Positions 36,401 through 47,575 of a stretch of 64,000 nt of DNA are shown here, one piece after another (the first letter of the stretch is position 1; each line of letters begins with the position of its first letter). Under the pieces are notes generated by a model, which was not told where the DNA came from, searched no databases, and worked only from the letters and a program-made list of their open reading frames with translations. Location: NCBI RefSeq assembly GCF_037975245.1, contig NC_092579.1:13252678-13316677 (forward strand), written 5' to 3'. This DNA is from Apostichopus japonicus (Eukaryota; Echinodermata; Holothuroidea; Aspidochirotida; Stichopodidae). The translations under genes were made by a program, and so were the position numbers.

Positions 36401-39180
36401 ACATATGTACAACAGCTAACGATATAAGTCAACACAACTAGAGAAAACATTTTGAATTTGCATTAAATTGACTTTGTTCTTATTCTTCTTTCTCGTCTTG
36501 AGGTAAATAATATACTTTTCAACGTTTATTGCATACCTTAATTCATAAAAGAGTTCCTCGATACAAAGATTCTGGTTTTGGCAACTAGTTTGGTAAATAT
36601 ATTTGAGAGCGTCTTTTATCTTGATTTATGTTCATCACCATTTTCTCTCTGCCAGATGTCACAGGAGATGTTCCACTAGGACACACGCCCTTGACTCCAT
36701 CGGCCCGAATATCAGCACTCAATATTGTCGGCGATCTTCTACGGAAAGTTGGAGTAAGTAGCAAGGACATAGGTGTTGGTGGTCCATGTAAAGAGAAGTT
36801 TTCAAAGTTGTTGTTTACAGTTCCCACTGATTCCTACATCCTTCTACTTCCCCAACCACCCCCAACCCCCCTCCCCAACCCCACTCTATTCTTCCATAGC
36901 TAACTATAAAGCTGCACTTCTGCATGGACTTGTGACCTCGGCTAACGGATGTGTAACATTCAAGTAATAATCTGGATGACTCTCAATCTAATAAGGACAT
37001 GTCTATGGTTCCACCTGGTGGACTATACTTAATTAGCAAGTTATTTAGTGCATGATGCAATACAAACATTTGGTTATCCCACAAAAATGAATGAATTGGT
37101 TAATTTATTCAATTGTTATCTTTTAAAGATTATGCTTCATTTTAATCTGACTGGTTTAATTTTGGTGGGCTATAGAAAGAGTAGAATAGATGTTTTCATG
37201 TACGTGAATGATTGAGTGTGTGTACTGTCATATATTGTCGCACACTTCTAAATCATCAAATCCACCCTAATCCTCGCATTGATTGTATTACCCAATCGAA
37301 TGGGTTCCTTGCTTCGTTTGTGTGCACCGGTCTTATTTGCAATATCATATTATTAAGAAATATTACTGTAGCAACAAGTAACAGGTAATAATTATGGAGG
37401 AAGAGGAATATAATGAAAGAACTTACTCACTGTAACCAATTTATGATTGATGATAAGGTTAAGATAAGGAGAGATGTTTTATGTTTGTCTCAAAAGGCAT
37501 ATTCTGCATTGACTGGATCGGGTGGGGGGGGGGGGGAGGTTTCTGCCCGACTTCAATAAGTTTTTATCATAGCATTTAGTCTTGCATTTTTCTTCAAAAT
37601 ATCAAGTTAGTTTACTTTTAAATTTGCCATAAACTGTAGCTCTCCTCAAGTTGATCATTTTCTTCTAACTCTTCATTTCCAGGCACTCGAAAATAAATTG
37701 GCTTCCTGTAAAAACTTTGTGAAAGAAAGAGACCAACAGCAGATACCAAGGAAAGCTATCAGTCCAATCGATTCACCAAGGTAAAATATTGATTTATCAT
37801 TAGTATTGTATTATATAGATGGGCCGAAATGTGAAGGACATTGTCCATTATCTAAATTGTAACCTTAAATGATAAATGCTTGGTTAACTTTATATAAATC
37901 CATTTGATGTTATGTGGGGTTTGTCTTTATATCTGGCAGGGTCATTGTGGCTACCTTTTCCTTTATATTTCCCCAAAGAGTACAGCATTGTCCTTTTGAC
38001 ATACTCAAGGATGGCATGTTCAGTTTTCTGTAGCAGCGCATTGTTTTTCACAATATTCTTGTTTGTAAAACCTAATTTGCAACATGCAAGCTATGTGTCT
38101 GTTTACTTGAAAATCAAGGTTGTACATATTTCATTTTATAGCTGCGGTTTCTGACCATTGTACCAGTTCTCTGGGTTTTAATTTCCTTCTGACCAAATTG
38201 TTCCTGTGTTTGCCTGGAGATTAAACGGCATCGTTTTACCGACCTTTTTTTATTGATTTTCGGTAAAGATGCAAAAGATCGTTATATACTTGGCCGTGCT
38301 TGTTAGTCTCTTACTGTTGGTTATTATTGTGGTAGTAGGTTTGTGCAAAAAGCAAAATGCACTGACATCTCCATGTGATGTCTAGTGTGCACTGACATCA
38401 AGGGAAGATTGATCAAAATGTTTTCATCACATCCCAGAAAAAGTCACAATAATTTATCTGGGCGTATTGAATCTGTTTGTTAGAATTTCGATTTTGTACT
38501 GTCATATCAGAGTCACACTGTTGCAATAACAGATGCACGCACGCCATTGAACTCTCAATACAATTGCTGGTCGAGTTTTCTATCCACACTACAAGACTAG
38601 CATATTCGTATCCATATTGAATCTTGTTGCTAAGTTGGGAAGGAACTTCAAATACTGCAGTTTGGATTGGATTGTCATTCTGAACAAGCTGTGATATAAT
38701 GTTCACATATAAGGGGATAGCCATCAAATCTAACTGCAAGATCTCCATGGTTACAACCATTTGACTACTCTTAGATAGCAAGTTACATATGAGTTAATTT
38801 AAGTTTAATGTAAAAAACTACTTCAAAGGAGTTTTTGTCCTTTTTTTCTCACTCCTGGTTCATGTTTGGTAATATTAATTTACATATTGCATCTTCCAGA
38901 ACCTTCTCTTTTCTTAAACTGTCATGTGTTGTGCCATGAGACTGTCGCTGACTCAACGCAAAATGCGGCTTTCAGAGTAGCCTCCTCACAAAGATAACTT
39001 GTTGTCACGATGAGAGAGAGCATGTTCATGCCATCCTAATCAATTTGAGGATTCCATAGAAAGCCCCCCTAAACGTGCAATAATCATGTGTTCTCTTCCA
39101 GGTCAGCCAAGAGAGCTAACAGGACGGGGGCCGTGCCAAGCCCTGGAAATCTACAAGGCGTCGTTAAGATAACAGTGTGA
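24429..39180 (+). CDS. NDE1: NudE-family dynein/LIS1 regulator (NDE1/NDEL1 orthologue), complete
   Basis: Nine exons: 24429-24511, 26326-26479, 27913-28061, 31364-31409, 32343-32433, 33430-33549, 36656-36753, 37683-37780, 39102-39180. All introns are GT/AG, phases agree, and the sum is 918 nt (305 aa plus TGA). An in-frame TAA directly precedes the ATG. Residues about 10-185 form the coiled coil, with the very conserved run from [17 protein letters not shown] through [20 protein letters not shown] to [12 protein letters not shown], the LIS1-binding part of the family. The C-terminal NUDE domain keeps [20 protein letters not shown] and NKLASCKNF (about 225-265), the part associated with dynein and partner binding. 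Role: tethers LIS1 to cytoplasmic dynein in mitosis, nuclear migration and centrosome function. Length is close to vertebrate NDE1/NDEL1 (about 335-345). One gene probably represents both vertebrate paralogues, so the choice of symbol is arbitrary. Confidence 0.96.
24512..26325. other. NDE1 intron 1
   Basis: 1.8 kb, holding three TAGGCCTA palindromes (24621, 24671, 25062) and the 571-bp inverted-repeat element at 25406-25976. Confidence 0.9.
25406..25976. mobile_element. hAT-like MITE with about 70-bp inverted repeats
   Basis: The left end starts CGCAGTGGATATATAGCCGT; the right end is ACGGCTATATATCCACTGCCG. The inverted repeats run about 65-70 bp (through TAGCCGTCACTTCCG) with few mismatches. 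A perfect 8-bp duplication AATTAAAA flanks them (25398-25405, 25977-25984). The 100-aa frame inside (25629-25931) runs into the right inverted repeat and shows no transposase motif, so the element is probably non-autonomous. Confidence 0.85.
26480..27912. other. NDE1 intron 2
   Basis: 1.4 kb; no repeat end or other gene recognised. The acceptor has a strong pyrimidine tract (27868-27912). Confidence 0.85.
28062..31363. other. NDE1 intron 3
   Basis: The longest intron, 3.3 kb. It includes a 23-base C run at 28337-28359, a roughly 270-bp direct duplication (28933-29204 and 29264-29536) and AT-rich sequence. The large frame at 27904-28236 is exon 3 plus intron read-through. Confidence 0.85.
28933..29536 (+). 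repeat. Direct duplication of about 270 bp in NDE1 intron 3
   Basis: 28933-29204 and 29264-29536 share long near-identical blocks in the same order: 'cttctagataaaccaaacac', 'aggcattcttaatggcct', 'ttaatgatcccatgagca' and 'gagagtacgtactgtttaat'. The spacer 29208-29262 ('tttctttcaggggtg... atcagtgaccaattta') also matches 28474-28518, so the duplicated tract may have been longer. Few differences suggest a recent event. Confidence 0.8.
31410..33429. other. NDE1 introns 4 and 5
   Basis: Intron 4 (31410-32342) and intron 5 (32434-33429) flank exon 5. A G tract in 'aggggcgcaaccatg...' at 33036-33075 resembles the start of a MITE, but no matching end was found. Confidence 0.8.
33580..33851. mobile_element. 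Short MITE just inside NDE1 intron 6
   Basis: The left end CAGGGATTTGCTCA is mirrored by TGAGCACATCCCTA on the right. A 6-bp duplication CACTGA lies on both sides (33574-33579, 33852-33857). 272 bp with a G/C-rich interior (GGGCGGCACCGGGCGGCTGC near 33598, CTGCCCGGCACT near 33817). It starts only 30 bp after the exon 6 donor at 33550. Superfamily uncertain. Confidence 0.65.
33858..36655. other. NDE1 intron 6 (remainder)
   Basis: 2.8 kb of AT-rich DNA in which no further repeat or exon was recognised. Confidence 0.75.
36754..39101. other. NDE1 introns 7 and 8
   Basis: Intron 7 (36754-37682) holds a G tract near 37522-37537. Intron 8 (37781-39101) holds a 122-aa minus-strand frame (38413-38781) that I do not recognise and that has no splice or family support. 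Confidence 0.75.
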
Positions 39181-42100
39181 TAAAAAAAATGCAGCGAGCT
39201 GCATGTTTGTTTGAATGGAGTGTGTGAGTGAGACTGTATGTGTGTGACGCGTATGCAGTATGAAACATGACGTCTTTGATGGTCCAGCTCCGAGGTGGAC
39301 ATTGAAAGAGATTGGCCATTATCTAGGAGGAGAAGGACCAAGTTTGAGATGTGGCTGCGGACCCGTCTGGCTCACCAAGCTGTTACTAAGAGTAACACCG
39401 AGCGACCGCCGTGGCTGCAGAGAAGCCTGTACACAGCATTTCTACGATTCTGCAATAGTTTAAGGTTTGAATTGTTAGTTTTAAAAAGTGTTTATAGTCA
39501 AAGTGGAAAATGAATGGCATAGTCTTGATTGAAAAGAAATGTGTTAGACCAATTGGGACATAGATTTTGTTAGCCTGGGCTGGAAATTGTAATGTAAAGG
39601 CAAACATGAAAAAAAAATTATGTTCACTAAGGTCAACATCATGGCAAGTGTATATATGCATGACTTTTGTTAAATTGGACATCACATAGTAAGAACAACT
39701 TGCTTCTTATGTGAAGGGAAGATCACAACAGAAATGTTGCCTATCTGTCATGAATGTATCGTGAAAAAAAGGCCTTAAAACTTATTATCGAAAGGAAATG
39801 GTTTGGCAAACTGTTATTAATGGTTTATCAAAAGTATGGTATCATGAAGTATGAAATTGTTGAAAAGTGGAATTGTTGTGATAGGTTTGAATAAGTTGTG
39901 TGTGAATGTACAGACACACATGCAAAAAAATATGAAAAGAAAAAAAAATGAAAAAAAGGAATACTGGTGCTTGTCTTGCCTAAAAGGTATGAATGGTCGA
40001 GCTCATGTTTGGTATGGATATTCACATTAATTGGATATGGTATGAGTTTTCAAATTAAGAGAAATATTATTTCAAGTGGACTGACAAGAATATTTGTTGT
40101 TTTTGGACACTTGAACGTGTTTGTTAATTGGCAGGACGTTTTGTAAATCTCAAGCAGTTTGTTATGTCCAATGTTAGCTTCTTCTTCCTAGGGTTTTGAA
40201 CTTCCACAAATGATGTTAAATGTATTATTTACACCGAACTACCAAATAGGCACATATTATATGCATACATATATATATATATTATTCATATATGTAACCA
40301 TATATTATTGCACCATCTGTAAGTACCCTATAGACATTTTATTTTAACATATCCTCAAGAATTATTGGGTATTTTAGTGTGTTTTTTGTCAAAATGTTAA
40401 AGAAAGTCTTTTGTAACTGTACTAATTTTTACTCTCAACTGAACAGTGGTCTACAGAATAGCTTAACATTGGTTTACTTAAAGATTAATAACTGGACTTG
40501 TGTTACTAAATGATTTACCACTGTCTTGTATGTTATGTTTAGCCAACCAGAAAATGAGGTAAAACATCAATTAATTTTGTTGCTAGGCCATGTTACTAGT
40601 TTAAGTTTTAATTTGGACCAGTCAAGCAGTTCAAAGGTTACACATGATATGTTTTGATATTTCTGGGTGGGTATTAGTCACAGTTTTAAGCAACTTCATT
40701 TGCATGCAGGAAGAGCCAAATAAGCTTTGTTTACTTCATCTCACAGCAACAATCCAGTCAGCAATTAAATACTAAAGGAATATATGGCATCTCTTCAATT
40801 GGAATATTGAAAGGAAAAAATTACCTGAGCCGAGGGTTTCCTCTCGGATCGACTTTTGTCTTCAAGGAGAAATAAACCCTGACCATCAACAGTAATGTGC
40901 AACAGTAATGTGCAAATATCCTGCTCGTTAAAAGAAAATATAAAAGTAGTTAACAAAGAAAATAATGTTGAGAAAACTCATACAGCCGTGGGGCTCTGTG
41001 ATGTCACATTTAGACTTTCTCAAGTCTTTACTCTATATGAGTAGAAATGAATGTCATGATTTTCTCTAAAATGCAAAGGATTTTCAACCGATATTGCGAA
41101 CTTGTTTAAGGATGTTGCTCATCATCTGTAACATAAAGTAAATATGATGGTTGGGTTTGCTTCTCCTAAGTTAGAAGAATTTATCTTACTCATGGGTCTT
41201 GATGTAAGGGAGGGATTTGGGATTAAGAGTTGGATCAAGTTGTTTGGTTTCGGTGCTTAGGCTCTATCGTGATTGACTTTTCTTAATGAAAATATCATTC
41301 TCCTAGGTTACTGTTATATTGTATTGTTCACTTTTTACCATAATAATTTTGGAAAGTACTTCATCAAGTTAAAATGCAATGCCCTCGGATCGGTAGATAC
41401 TTTTCAATACACAAACTGTGTGCTCTTCCTTAACTCGCAATTTATATTCCCAAAATACAGGAAGAACAAAAGCAAATTTCTCTTGTATGGATTGTGTTAG
41501 AAAAATGGATTGAACTATTCTATTTCCAACTTATTACTGTCCATGAATAAGTACCACAACTTTGGTTCTTTGGCCAAACGTAGAGCTAATTATTTAGTCC
41601 AAATCAGTTACTGCCAAGCTTTTGCTTAAAAGAGACAGCACTCTGTATTTTGAATAACACCTTCAAACTACAGTGCCTTGTGGATTTGCAAATTTCTCTC
41701 ATTTCTCTGTGAAAGGAGCAACTCACCTGTGATATTGTGATTGGAGGCAAGTATTGCTAGAAGAAGACTAAATTGTGTCCTGTTCCTCCTTTTGCAAGGT
41801 GGGTGGGAGGGGAGGGGGATAGCTAGGGAGAGGTTTGGGGGGATGTGGATAGGACCCTCTAGACAATTGTTTGGAAGCTCAGGATGTAATCTTTATCGTT
41901 ATATTCATCTATTCCTAATCTAATTTTTCACATTATTTGAAATTTCAATGCAAGCATTTCTCGGTCTGTGTGCAAATTATGTTTATTTCTTTGATAATCA
42001 ACCTTGAAATGTGATATGTTGGACAAACCGTCTTTTAATGTGCTAACGAGTTCCTCCTTGTAGATTGGGAGAGGAAGAAAGACAAGAGCGACGAGTGTTA

Positions 42101-43990
42101 CCAAAAAACACAGTAATTTTGTCGATTATCGATGGGCACTTGTCGAGTGAAGGTTTGCTCTTTTTGATCCTGACCTGTGTGTACATAGGTGTGCTGTGTA
42201 TGAGAATTGCACTGAATATGAATGATATTGTACACAAAAATCTATACCTTTATTCAATTGACAACTAATTTATTTTTAAGAGTGTAAATTTGAAATAATT
42301 GCCAAGCTTGTGTTATGCTCGAAACCAAAATCAGTGTAAGATACATCTAAGAATACTTAGTAAAATTTAAGACGAATAAGTTTATCAACATTATTTAAGA
42401 GAAATTGACATGTTGCAGTAACTTGCTGCATACATGTGTGTGTGTGCGTGCGTAACTTAAAATATTCCTACTTGGCCATGCAATTTTCATCTCTATTTTA
42501 TTTATTTGTGTTTTTATCATTTAATGTTAATCAGGTTTCATCAATGAGTTGGAAATCTACTATGTGTGTCTGTGTGTGTTGATTTGCTTGGTACTGGAGA
42601 AGGACACTACTGGGGTGACAAGTTAAGCTATGGATGACCACTATTACTAAGCTTGTTGCAAATTTGGGGCAAAAACATTTCTGGCGAATCGGATGGCATA
42701 AGAGTTGATAACTATTGTAATATAAAATGCAAATATCTTTTGCTTTCAGTGACATTTACCAGTCATGTCAATATTCAGTTATGAAGTTTGATAGTTGCGA
42801 TTCCAAACAAGTTTTCATGTCTAAGTTAATTCTTTTCAATACTATCGGAAGTTCAGAACCTGTACTTGTTGTCAATATCTGCATGACAACTTTCAGTGGT
42901 TAAAAGTGGAAAATTTAAGGATTTTTGTCTGTCTTAGTAGAAACTACCTTGGTTACATAAGAAAGTAGGATGTGGTTGGAGTGTATTACTAGGTATGCAT
43001 TTGATTTAGGGGGGGGGGGTGTGGGGATGGCTAGCTTATGGAAGAGTTATAATGAGGGATGTGGCTTGAGGGAGAGAGAGGGTGCAGGGGGTGGGGGAAT
43101 AATTACTTTCAATGTCAGTACTTTCAAATTTATAGAGTAATTTTTTTTCTTTACCTCAGTCGACAGGTGCTGTAACATTTGAGACAAGTAAAATGCTGAC
43201 ATTTTGGAAGTGATGTTCTTTATGTAGCTGCAGGAATTGTCTATTAATCTTTGGCAGTTAAAGGGAAACAATGAACTTACCTAGAAAAAATAACCCCCCC
43301 CCCAAAAAAAAAAAAAAAAGGTAATTCTCTTATACAGATGTATCATTCACAGAATGTTCAAGTAGGAAATTTTCCATCTGGAATAAAATGTAATCCGAAT
43401 ATCTATTTGGATAGAATATAAAAGAGAAATCCATATTTTGAGTTACCCCCATGGAAATTTTGGAGAGAGTTTGAAAATTGAAATTACAAGATGTTATCTT
43501 ATAGGACTACAGCATATCTCTGAGGAAGATGGTTCTTATTTGAAAAGAACACAAAATATATTAAGTTGTTATTACAATTTGTTTCTAAGTTTTGTTATTT
43601 AGGAATAATGAATAATCAGTTGACAGCTCCCAAGTTGGTGATAGATTTGGCTGTACTTTTATGTCCCCTTCAAATCACTTATACTGTGACAGTACAAGCT
43701 GTTCAAGAGTATCTTGTTTCTTTCAGGGAGAGATGAAAAACGTCTCGTAATTTCACTGCAATTTGCTCTGAAGCGTAACATGAAGGCACATCGGTGACAG
43801 TTTCAGGGTTTCATTTCTAGCTGGTGTAGGTGCTAGAGTAACGTTAACTACTCGGCGTACAACCGTCTTTTCTCTTACAATCTTTAATCCACCATGCTGT
43901 CAAGAACTACAATTGTTAGGGTAGCTTTTATAGAGATATTCTGTTTTCTAGGTATAAGTTCATTGTGTTTCTTTTAAGTTAAAGGTCATC
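39181..43990 (+). other. NDE1 3' UTR and downstream flank
   Basis: No further coding exon. The first clear AATAAA after the stop is at 40871-40876, which would imply a 3' UTR of about 1.7 kb; earlier variant signals are possible. G/C tracts occur at 43009 and 43293-43316. The rest holds no recognised gene. Confidence 0.4.
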
Positions 43991-44482
43991 AGTATTGCCC
44001 CCCCCCCCCCAAAAAAAATTGCTAGAAAGTCTGATAATGGTCTCCCATGCTGAACTTTCCACAGGCACTTTTACGCTACTCTAAAAACTTAGTTATCCAC
44101 ACCGAGGCGCAAAACATTGGTCTATTTTAATAATTCTCAACGGCTGGTATTAATTTGAAGGATCATAGCCCCAAGGAAAATACTTTTGAGATACGTCTAG
44201 CAATTTTTAAAATGTGCTCAAATTTTGGGCTAATACTGATGATTTCATAATTATAGAACTGAGGTAAAAATGTAATTCAGTATTGCCCTCGAATACACCA
44301 AAAGACAGAACTCTGATATTTATTTTAACAGTTACTCAAAAGAGCATTAGCAACATTTACCAGACTAATTTTAATCCACCTCCGATGTCTGGGAATAATA
44401 TTCAAGGTTAAAAGAAAAGGTCTCTCAGAAAAGGAAGGGGGGGGGGGAAAAGTTAGAATGTTTTATTTTGGGGGCAATACAG
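43991..44482. mobile_element. Candidate inverted-repeat element, CAGTATTGCCCCC ends
   Basis: The left end CAGTATTGCCCCC followed by A residues is mirrored by TTTTGGGGGCAATACAG on the right. A third partial copy of the end, CAGTATTGCCCTCG, lies internally near 44279. Flanks offer at most an AT dinucleotide duplication, so the boundaries and class are tentative. Confidence 0.5.
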
Positions 44483-47258
44483 ATTACTTGTATCCAAGAT
44501 TTAAAGGCAACTTTAATATGATTGGTTGAAATGTTAGGCAGTGCAATTTTACAAATTTATTTTTTTAAGTGTTAATTATTACCTTACAGTATTGCTTGTG
44601 ATGTGCGATCTTATCATCATCACAATGCATTACATTCATTTACTTTTCTTTTGAAATATGTATGAACTATATAGTATCCAAAATTCTGCTCTTTTTGTTT
44701 ACTTTATTTGGAAACATAACTCTGTTTATAAGTTTCTCTCAAAGTGTTACATTGTTTCTTATAATCAAAACTGAGTTTATTTGGAAGGTATACCCCAAAA
44801 ACCATTTAAAAATAAAAGAAGAAAGAATAGTTCTCAGGACTACCCGAGGAGGTGCCTTTGATTGCCCTCATAGTAGGAAGCAAAGAGTCCTAAATAATAT
44901 AAAGAATCTAATTGTTAAACTAAGCTTTGATGTGGATGCTTAAAATCCACGCCCAAAAATGTTGCTCCCTTGTAACTGATTTAAGTATGGGAGACTATTT
45001 GCAAGAAATCCATGGAGATGAAAAGAGCTAAAGGGTTATCTAGGTTTGATCCAACCTTCATGCAAAGGATTAAAACGTGATTTTCGTCTTAGATTATGTT
45101 TATGTTTCAGAAAAACAGAATGACTAAATGGATGTCTCATATTCAATTAAAATATGATTTATCAATGCAAAAACAGCACAATTTAAACACTGAAATAGAT
45201 CTGTTTCTATTCTGTCTGCTGGCGATATGGTTTGATAACCTTCCATGAAGGATGCTGTGCTGGAAAGCCACCATGTAGGATTTAAAGTCACCAAATTCCG
45301 TACCACTAACAATTGTTACATTCTACCAAAGGGTTTCTCTGTCTTTGGGAAACTTTTTTATAACAATCAGAACTGTTAAGTTTCAATGTTATATTCATTG
45401 GTAAAATGGAATAGTGGATAGAATTATGGGAATTTTTTGGGAAAAGTGATTTGTGAATAATGATTGATATCTCTGGTTGTTTATGCAAATTTGTTTGAAA
45501 CAGATGTTAACAATAGTATCACTCCTTGATCAGAGTTTGAGAACCCTCTTTAATTCACCCCTCCTGGTAATCTTTCTGTTTTTTGCTCTCTGTGTGAAGA
45601 ACATTACTGAAGGGTTAATTTTGAAGCATTTAGTGATGCAAATGGAAACAGTGTCCATAACTATATTTCATATTTTGATAAATTGTAACATAGTAATCAT
45701 CATTAGATATCATACCTGTTCATAAACTTTTATGTATTTTCAAGCTCTCATGGATTTGTAAGACCTTGGAAGCGTTTATGTTACTTAGTTTAAAGCTATG
45801 CATGAGATTATGATACTGCCTGTATCACAAATTGAGAGTGTGATTATTCAATACACATTGATAATATAACAAAATTTACTGTCCTGGAATCATTGATTTA
45901 TATTTTGTTTGATTCATTTCCCAATATCATCTTGAATCTTCTCATTTAAGTCATTTGTCTGCTGTTGTAGTTCTGTTTCCCTCTGACAAACGTTGGTCGT
46001 CCCTTCAGATGTTGAAACTTTGCCATCAAAGTATATGTTGAGTATGTGTCCATGCTCAATAACCTCCATTTGTTGTATCAGCAAGGTAATTAAGTTCATT
46101 AACTATTTTCTTGTTGTGGCTTGCACTACCCTTCTTGGCATAAAACCTTTGAAATTTATTCACAAAAGTAACTCCAAACTGCCTGTACCAAGTTCAATAA
46201 GAGTGTAATATTGCCAATTCTTCAACTGTCAAATATAGTTTAGAAAATAATTCAATATAAATCCTGGCAATTTAAGTCACTTCCATCACCAGTGGCAGCA
46301 CCAAGAAGAGGGAACATGGGTTTTGCATGCCCCAATCATATGCTTGCCCTACCCCAGTATCCCCCACCCCCCCCCCCCCGTAAAGTCCTGTGACTTTGCC
46401 TGTGAAATGCACTTGACATAGGTGCATTTTGCACTTCCAAGAGGTTTCCCTCAGAAACTGTTTTGCTTGCATCCATATCTCCCCCACGACCCCTCACTCT
46501 GGAAATTCTGGTGCCATCACCTGACATAATCTATGCAAAATTTTCTGCCACTAGAGCAAAGATTGATTACCAACTGACAGGTTACTATTTAAGTTTTCAA
46601 CTAATAAGGCTTTTGTTTTATGGATGCTGAGCCTTCCCAGCCCCCCCCCCACCCCCATGAATATGCAAGATATATCTTGTACAAGTATCGACATCCAGGG
46701 AACAATTCCTTCTCTTGAAAGACAGTGGTTGATCACTTTGAAATAAACCTTCCTTCCCATTTTACCTGCCTGCTTCCTCCCGCTGTGAGAGTCATCACAA
46801 TAGTTTAGTAATGTTGTAACAATGACGTATGAATTTCTTTGAATTCTCTCATGAATGATCAATTTCAGTCTGTTCTTGTTAGCCTCTGAAGGGTCCCCTG
46901 CCCTGTCAATAATTATGTGTATAAATCACATCAGCAAACTGCGTAATCTTGATGAAACACATGATATTGTAAACAATCTGACCAAAATCTAAAAAAGTTA
47001 TTCAGCTCGGAATATGGTGATGTTAAATTGCATAACATCACTTTTTCTTACAAAAGAGTTCACAGTATATCAATATGCTGGGGTATCAGTAACAAATGAA
47101 ACAAAACTGTGACTATTTCTCTTAAATTTAAATATTTTTTAAATATTTTTTTCTAGAAGTTAATAATATGACATGACATCTTTAAATTTCCAGTTAAAAG
47201 TTAATTTGTTAAAAATTTTGAGACTAAACAATTGAAATTTGTGGCAAACTCCCATATA
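44483..47258. other. Intergenic between NDE1 and the FTCDNL1-like gene
   Basis: No gene recognised. A 93-aa plus-strand frame at 44662-44943 and several minus-strand frames lack family or splice support. The sequence CAGTGGCAGCACCAAGAA near 46283 and its imperfect mirror TTCTGGTGCCATCACCTG near 46524 may mark a decayed MITE (46283-46524) containing a C tract. Confidence 0.4.
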
Positions 47259-47264
47259 TTTATT
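47259..47264 (-). promoter_or_regulatory. Candidate poly(A) signal of the FTCDNL1-like gene
   Basis: AATAAA on the minus strand (TTTATT on plus), about 310 bp after the stop codon. Not otherwise confirmed. Confidence 0.35.
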
Positions 47265-47575
47265 TAATCGCATGTAGAACAAGGTTATCTTCTGCACATC
47301 AAAATATGGACAGAAAAAGGGTGATATAATTTAATCTCAACTTGTAACATTTTGTAATACTGAAACTATTTGTAGCCTGCTGGCATAAAGTTGCCACTGT
47401 AGTACTGATAACAAATGAAACGTGTGTGAAAAAAAGAATAGGTTCGAATCTTAAATCATCAAACACTTAGATATGACATATTTTTATACTCTGTATACAT
47501 TTCCCGATGTAGACTGTATACTTTAGGGTTTGTCTCAACGTTACATAGACGTCAAAGATTTTTTTGTTTGGGACA

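Noticed and set aside
38413-38781. 122-aa minus-strand frame in NDE1 intron 8
   Set aside because: No recognised family, no start context or splice signals, and it lies in an intron of a well-supported gene on the other strand.
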